Below are positions 29,875 through 33,526 of a stretch of DNA of 33,526 bases, in pieces; position 1 is the first letter of the stretch, and each line of letters begins with the position of its first letter. Under the pieces are notes generated by a model. The model was not told the DNA's origin. It searched no databases and saw only the letters and a program-made list of their open reading frames with translations. Both the position numbers and the translations under genes were made by a program. The DNA comes from Phycisphaerales bacterium UBA2396 (lineage in GTDB: Bacteria; Planctomycetota; Phycisphaerae; Phycisphaerales; UBA1924), in contig DDSG01000159.1 in NCBI GenBank assembly GCA_002343325.1, positions 1 through 33,526 of the forward strand. Direction: 5' to 3'.

Positions 29875-31062
29875 ATGGCCAAGCCGTTTGATCCCCGCAA
29901 AGTCCTCAAGCAGATCGCCAACTCGCTGCTCCGCGAGTTCTTCACGCGCCGCGGCGAACTCGCCGACGTGCCGTGGGACCAGCTCAGTGAGCACCGCATC
30001 GAGCCGGTGTTCGCTGGCTGCCTCGCGCTTTCGGACGCCAAGCAGCGCGAAGTGCAGATGATCATCCGCGACGTCAACGAACTCGCCGATCACCGCGGCG
30101 TGGCCGTGCTTGCGGAGGGCATCCTTGCTCGCCACCCCGACCGGGCCGAGGACTTCTCCGCGCAGCGCAGCAAGGCCGACAAGGCGATGTGGTCGTACCT
30201 GTACGCGCCGGAGGTCTTCAACGACGCGGCGATGTTCGCCCGCGCCGATGCTTTGACCGGAGGCCGCCTCTGGAACCGTCGCAACGGCCTGCCCAAGCGC
30301 CAGCTCGACGATCCCGAGTCGTTGTGCGGCCCGCTCGGTGAAGCGCTTTCGTCGGTGTATGCGCCGGCCCAGTTGCGCGGCAAACAGTGCATGGTGGAGC
30401 ACTACCGCCGCGCCGACGGCGCGGACTATTTCTTCGCGTACCTCGACGACTACCCCGACAAGCACCTGGTCTTCGACGGCAACGACAGCCAGCCGATCGT
30501 GCGCTGGGATCGGTACGCCTTCGAGAACGTGTTCGTCTACAGCGGCGATGAGGGAGTCCTCGAGATCGTCGCGCCCGGTGGCGGGAAGATGTGGACGACG
30601 CTGCAGGTGGCGTTCTGCAAGGCCGTGCTCAAGAAGGACATCCCGCCGGCGGACCCGCTCAAACCGTCGTATCGCCTCGACCATCTGCTCCAGAACGACT
30701 TCCCGCTTCCCACCGATCCTGCCGATCGCGTCGAGGACGCTCGTATCACGCGGCTGCGCATCGTGCCGCGCGGCGGAGGCGGGCACATCGAGATCAAAGC
30801 CGATCCGCGCGGCGACCGCAACGACATCTACCGCAAGATGGACCGCTGGCTGCGCCGCGAGAACCTGCCAGTCGAAGGGCTGCGCGTCGTCCAGGCGACG
30901 TTCTCCCTCCGTTTCGTCCACAACGGTGTCGGTCGCCAGCCAACGCTGACGTTCGAGGTCTCGGTCCCGCACTCCAGCAACCTCAAGAGCAAGCCCGACG
31001 AGGTTCGCGTCATCGGCGAGCGGTGCCTGCGCCGTTGGGAGGTGACCGATGACCAAGGCTGA
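29875..31062 (+). CDS. Unrecognised island protein (395 aa)
   Basis: I do not recognise a family. The N-terminal 100 residues are helical and charged (LKQIANSLLREFFTRRGELADVPW). The middle is aromatic and beta-rich (HYRRADGADYFFAYLDDYPDKHLVFDG). The C-terminal half has mixed beta strands, including TRLRIVPRGGGGHIEIKAD, and a final beta block with LTFEVSVPHSSNL. No membrane segment, signal peptide or catalytic motif is visible. AAGGA lies nine bases before the ATG. It follows the peptidase gene after 83 bases, and its end overlaps the next gene by 14 bases, so the two probably work together and may be part of the defence locus. Confidence 0.8.
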   Translation: MAKPFDPRKVLKQIANSLLREFFTRRGELADVPWDQLSEHRIEPVFAGCLALSDAKQREVQMIIRDVNELADHRGVAVLAEGILARHPDRAEDFSAQRSKADKAMWSYLYAPEVFNDAAMFARADALTGGRLWNRRNGLPKRQLDDPESLCGPLGEALSSVYAPAQLRGKQCMVEHYRRADGADYFFAYLDDYPDKHLVFDGNDSQPIVRWDRYAFENVFVYSGDEGVLEIVAPGGGKMWTTLQVAFCKAVLKKDIPPADPLKPSYRLDHLLQNDFPLPTDPADRVEDARITRLRIVPRGGGGHIEIKADPRGDRNDIYRKMDRWLRRENLPVEGLRVVQATFSLRFVHNGVGRQPTLTFEVSVPHSSNLKSKPDEVRVIGERCLRRWEVTDDQG

Positions 31063-32023
31063 TCTCTTCCGGATGCTGCTCGTCGCGGCGGACATGCCGG
31101 GGTCACTCTTCGACCACTCAGAGGTGTCGCGCTGGCCCACAGGGGCGCTCGACGACCTGCTGAGGTCACACTTGGTGCGCCCCGCTCAGACGGGGCTCAC
31201 CGCGCCGTGTCCCCACTGCGACGACGGCCACGTCGAATCGGTGACGGTCGTTGCGCCGTCGGACGACACCGAGAAGCCGCGGTACTTCATCTCCTGCCCG
31301 GAGTCGCTCAAGGTCGAGGTCACCGAGGAGATGTGCCGTGGCTGGTCGGTTGACCTGGACGGCTTGGCAGTCACGCTCGCTTCGGCTCTCGCTGTCTCCA
31401 CGCCGAAGCCAGTGGTTCCTGGGCGTTTCTGGCGGCTCGGCCGGATGCAGCTGCGCGACACCACACGCGAGGTCGTTTTCGCGGCGCGACTTGCCGATGA
31501 CGACGCGGAGGCGCTGATGCGGCACGTCGGCACCGGCGGACGTGCGGTGGTGTTTGTCCCGCACCGAGTGCCCGACCCGGGCCGATGGCCAGGTAGGGCC
31601 CCCGCCGTGATCGCCATGCATGACGTAGCCGCGATGGCCGACGACAACGTCGTGCTCGATCCGCAAGGAGTCATTGAGGCCATCGATGCGGCGGATCGCC
31701 TCGCAGAGCAGGCGGGGGGCGTGTCGCTTGATGCACGCGGGAAGAAGCTCGTCCGCGCACAGGTCAAGGCCGAGCTCAAGGGGCACCTCACCGACGACAT
31801 CCTCGTCGCGGCATATCAGGAGCACAACTCCATCGACAAGGCCGCAGAAGCCCTATCTGAGCAGATGGAGACCAAGGTCTCGAGGGACAAGGTGTGGCGG
31901 GCCGTCAAGCGAGCGGAGGAGGCGGGTGTGCTGGCACGGACGGATGACTCCGGCTCCGTCAGTCGATCTGTCGCGTCGCAGCGCTGCGACAGAGGAAAGA
32001 AAATGGATCAGTACCGCAACTAG
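31049..32023 (+). CDS. Unrecognised zinc-ribbon protein with C-terminal HTH
   Basis: A 324-aa protein with two readable parts. Cys54, Cys57, Cys83 and Cys96 (CPHC, then single cysteines) could bind one zinc ion. The C-terminus (about 248-296, DDILVAAYQEHNSIDKAAEALSEQ, then VSRDKVWRAVKRAEEAGVL) is a likely helix-turn-helix of the winged or Trp-repressor kind. The middle (VVFAARLADDDAEALMRHVGTGGRAVVFVPHRVP) is an alpha/beta fold I cannot place. It overlaps the upstream gene by 14 bases. It may recognise DNA or RNA for the defence system or regulate it. The last codons lie over a strong palindrome at 31968-31992. Confidence 0.78.
   Translation: MTKADLFRMLLVAADMPGSLFDHSEVSRWPTGALDDLLRSHLVRPAQTGLTAPCPHCDDGHVESVTVVAPSDDTEKPRYFISCPESLKVEVTEEMCRGWSVDLDGLAVTLASALAVSTPKPVVPGRFWRLGRMQLRDTTREVVFAARLADDDAEALMRHVGTGGRAVVFVPHRVPDPGRWPGRAPAVIAMHDVAAMADDNVVLDPQGVIEAIDAADRLAEQAGGVSLDARGKKLVRAQVKAELKGHLTDDILVAAYQEHNSIDKAAEALSEQMETKVSRDKVWRAVKRAEEAGVLARTDDSGSVSRSVASQRCDRGKKMDQYRN
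31968..31992. repeat. Nested palindrome at the 3' end of the zinc-ribbon gene
   Basis: Two inverted repeats overlap: CTGTCGC / GCGACAG across 11 bases, and the perfect 16-base palindrome GTCGCAGC-GCTGCGAC at 31975-31990. The second lies inside codons near the C-terminus, so it may be an operator, a processing hairpin or chance. Confidence 0.5.
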
Positions 32024-32042
32024 CGATATTGCAGGGGCTTAG

Positions 32043-32065
32043 GAGCGTCGCACCCCGCGACGCTC
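32043..32065 (+). terminator. Hairpin terminator after the XRE-ImmA operon
   Basis: A perfect 9-bp stem GAGCGTCGC / GCGACGCTC with an ACCCC loop lies 19 bases after the zinc-ribbon gene stop. The following TCTGTG is a poor T-tract, so it may need Rho or act as an RNA-stabilising end. Confidence 0.6.
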
Positions 32066-32105
32066 TCTGTGCGGACCTGCGACTTCCGCGACACCGGGCC
32101 CTGCG

Positions 32106-32236
32106 TCCGAGGCCGGTCGGCTCATAACCGGCCAGTCACGGGCGCACCTGTGCATCCCTCGCGGCGTGTTGCCGCGGCGCAGTCCTTCGCGTGCGGTCCC
32201 GTGACTGGTTGGCGAGCAGACCTCCGGCCTCGGAGG
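32106..32236 (+). promoter_or_regulatory. Highly structured leader that can hide the ribosome site
   Basis: At least five stems are exact. P1 is an 11-bp long-range pairing of 32106-32116 with 32224-32234. P2 is 11 bp, 32132-32142 (CCAGTCACGGG) with 32198-32208. P3 is 6 bp, 32160-32165 with 32171-32176. Hairpin A is 7 bp, 32111-32117 with 32127-32133. A terminal 6-bp hairpin CCTCCG-GCCT-CGGAGG (32221-32236) covers the Shine-Dalgarno. P1, hairpin A and the terminal hairpin exclude one another, as in a riboswitch or an attenuator of translation. The ATG at 32241 is four bases beyond. No known riboswitch class is recognised. Confidence 0.65.
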
Positions 32237-32240
32237 TCCC

Positions 32241-32834
32241 ATGACCAGCCGCAGCGACATCGTCAGCAACTCATTCGCCGCCAGCCTCATCCGCCGCAAG
32301 GCCCGCCAACTCTGCCAGCGCCCCGGCTTCAGCCGCTCCGACGAGGACGATCTGAAGCAGGGCATGCGCCTGTACCTGTGGTCGGCGTCCCGTCTCTTCG
32401 ACCCCGCCCGCGGGAACGTCGAGAGCTTCATCGTCACCGCGCTCCGCAGCTGGATGGACATGGAGGTCCGCCGGCGTCGCGCCGAGATGCGGTTCACCGG
32501 CGTCGAGGCCATCTCACTCGACAGCACGATGGTTGATTGCGGCGACGGCGAGTGCTTTCCCATGATCGCCGACATCGCCGCCGACCAGGCCGATCGGCGC
32601 TTGGGCCTGGACTCGCGAGACCTCGCGAGCGACCTGGAGTTCCGCGAGGCGCTCGCTCTCGTGCACGCGCGGCTCACGCAGGCGGAGCTGCGGTTCATGC
32701 GTGACGTCGTGGATCGCGGCATCGCCGGCGCTGCCCGCAAGCGCCGCGTTTCTCGCCGCCAAGTGCTCGCCCGGCTCAAGTCCATCCGCGAGCGCTTTGC
32801 TGAAAAGCGGGCAGATGGCTCTTCCGCTGCATAG
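32241..32834 (+). CDS. Sigma-70-like factor of the island
   Basis: A 197-aa protein with a sigma region 2-like part at about 30-85 (DEDDLKQGMRLYLWSASRLFDPARGN, then VTALRSWMDMEVRRRRAE) and a C-terminal HTH at about 140-188 (LTQAELRFMRDVVDRGIAGAARKRRVSRRQVLARLKSI) like region 4. Such short proteins occur in phages and islands and may direct late transcription. Assignment to the ECF group is uncertain because the promoter-melting residues are not clear. GGAGG lies four bases before the ATG but is enclosed by the structured leader. Its last codons and stop form the right copy of the 38-bp repeat. Confidence 0.72.
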   Translation: MTSRSDIVSNSFAASLIRRKARQLCQRPGFSRSDEDDLKQGMRLYLWSASRLFDPARGNVESFIVTALRSWMDMEVRRRRAEMRFTGVEAISLDSTMVDCGDGECFPMIADIAADQADRRLGLDSRDLASDLEFREALALVHARLTQAELRFMRDVVDRGIAGAARKRRVSRRQVLARLKSIRERFAEKRADGSSAA

Positions 32835-32842
32835 GGAACCAC
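32805..32842 (+). repeat. 38-bp repeat, right copy
   Basis: This copy spans the last nine codons (KRADGSSAA) and stop of the sigma-like gene plus eight bases beyond. It matches the left copy at 11504-11541 at 33 of 38 positions, with all differences inside the central nine bases. Confidence 0.85.
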
Positions 32843-32880
32843 CAGAGGCCCATGCGTGGGCACGCTGCGGAACCGTCGGA

Positions 32881-32929
32881 GCGGAGCGTCCAGCCCAGCC
32901 CCTCCTCCCCTCAGGGCTGGGCGCTCCGC
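32881..32929 (+). other. 16-bp hairpin between sigma-like gene and next ORF
   Basis: 32881-32896 pairs with 32914-32929 over 16 bp with one T-G wobble; the 17-base loop is C-rich. No T-tract follows, so it is not a standard terminator. It sits 47 bases before the next start codon and could stabilise or process the mRNA. Confidence 0.7.
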
Positions 32930-32975
32930 CAACCGGCGGCTCGACGGATTCGGTCCCCACTCGGAGAAGCACACC

Positions 32976-33272
32976 ATGCGAGACACCCAGTTCAGGTTTG
33001 AGTTTGCAGCCGATGTGGACATCGCGGAGGCACAGGGCACCCTCGGCCTGTCTCTCTTGGCGGCCGAAGGGCTGCACGGCGACGCCAAGGTCCGAACCGA
33101 CGTGGCGTACTCGGTCGATCCCGTCCGCTCGGAGATCCATGTGAGCGGACGCGGTCTCACCCTTGACCACGTCGTTCAGATCTTCACCTCCCTGCTCACG
33201 CACGAGTTCGGCCGCGAGTCGTTCCGCGTTCGCCGCGAGCCGACCGCCGAGCCCGCGGCGGCTGCCGCGTGA
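32976..33272 (+). CDS. Small hypothetical protein upstream of the Sak4-like gene
   Basis: A 98-aa protein with no recognised family. It has a beta-rich first half (FRFEFAADVDIAEAQGTLGLSLLAAEGLHG), a central VSGRGLTLDHVVQIFTSLLTHEFG segment, and an alanine-rich acidic tail. GGAG lies about 11 bases upstream of the ATG at 32976; longer in-frame starts upstream would run through the hairpin region. It ends 98 bases before the ATP-binding protein and shares its strand. In phage-type modules, small proteins at this place often assist recombination, but nothing in the sequence shows that. Confidence 0.68.
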   Translation: MRDTQFRFEFAADVDIAEAQGTLGLSLLAAEGLHGDAKVRTDVAYSVDPVRSEIHVSGRGLTLDHVVQIFTSLLTHEFGRESFRVRREPTAEPAAAAA

Positions 33273-33370
33273 CCGACCACCTCCCACTCGTCCGCCTTGG
33301 CCAGGGCGCGTTCACCCGCGAGATCTGGCCCCACGACCTCGATCCCTCATTCCCCAAGCACGGAGATCCC

Positions 33371-33526
33371 ATGCCCGCAACCGCATCCGCAAGCCTCATG
33401 AACCAGATCAGCAAGGGCCGCAAAGCCCGTCCCCGCCGCGTGATGCTGTACGGCACCCACGGCATCGGCAAGAGCACCTTCGGCGCGATGGCCGAGAAGC
33501 CCATCTTCGTCCCCACCGAGGACGGC
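33371..33526 (+). CDS. AAA_24/Sak4-like ATP-binding protein, 3' end outside window
   Basis: Only 52 residues are visible. After a basic N-terminus (SLMNQISKGRKARPRR) comes VMLYGTHGIGKST, a Walker A loop, then FGAMAEKPIFVPTEDG, which is the typical opening of AAA_24 / Sak4-like RecA-fold proteins used by phages for single-strand annealing and recombination. The ATG at 33371 has GGAG six bases upstream. The same frame is open back to a GTG at 33269 overlapping the previous stop, which would add 34 residues; I prefer the ATG. The C-terminal part, including Walker B, lies beyond the window. Confidence 0.8.
   Translation, partial: MPATASASLMNQISKGRKARPRRVMLYGTHGIGKSTFGAMAEKPIFVPTEDG

Noticed and set aside
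32111..32135. tRNA-like anticodon arm with a CTCATAA loop upstream of the sigma-like gene
   Set aside because: A five-pair stem exists, but no acceptor stem, D-arm or TTCGA-type T-arm can be formed around it. It fits better as part of the structured leader.
32881..32929. Terminator after the sigma-like gene
   Set aside because: The stem is strong, but no T-tract follows, and the next gene reads on in the same direction; listed as a hairpin only.

Overview
The window is GC-rich DNA that looks like a chromosome of the Planctomycetota or a relative. This is an inference from the mix of a type III glutamine synthetase, a glycinamide ligase with a family-atypical insertion, poor Shine-Dalgarno use and a PilZ signalling protein; no marker here settles taxonomy. 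It falls into two parts that meet near 11.2 kb.

Part one (1-11.2 kb) is ordinary core genome: a zinc-ribbon protein cut by the left edge, a small ORF, histidine ammonia-lyase (hutH), a GNAT acetyltransferase, tryptophan synthase alpha (trpA), glutamine synthetase III (glnN) with a terminator, tRNA-Ile2(CAT), a PilZ / degenerate receiver / degenerate Hpt protein, a DppC-type permease, purD, and initiator tRNA-fMet with a clear promoter and two tandem hairpins behind it. The plus strand here is G-rich whichever way the genes point.

Part two (11.25 kb to the right edge) is an accessory island that begins just after tRNA-fMet, where the skew turns C-rich. Its left end is a mobility module: a small conserved-type ORF, a DUF2924 protein, a large serine recombinase and a small HTH protein, most with ATGA/GTGA overlaps. 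The centre is a 14.3 kb leftward operon of four genes joined by 4-nt overlaps: a 1722-aa DEAD-box helicase with a DUF1998-like region and a C-terminal Vsr/DUF559-like nuclease motif; a SNF2 helicase; a 1424-aa N6-adenine methyltransferase; and an SMC-like DUF2326-type ATPase. The set recalls class 1 DISARM (DrmD, DrmMI, DrmA) but has no separate DrmB or phospholipase-D DrmC, and it adds a nuclease tail and an SMC-like ATPase.

Divergent from this operon, sharing its -10 region, is a rightward set: an XRE repressor, an ImmA/IrrE metallopeptidase and two unrecognised genes, one with a zinc-ribbon and a C-terminal HTH. A likely model is that the XRE protein represses both directions and the peptidase relieves repression.

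The right end (32-33.5 kb) has a sigma-like gene behind a highly structured leader that can bury its ribosome site, a small unknown gene after a 16-bp hairpin, and the start of an AAA_24/Sak4-like ATPase cut by the window edge. A 38-bp repeat (33/38 identical) links the sigma-gene 3' end to a copy next to the recombinase module.
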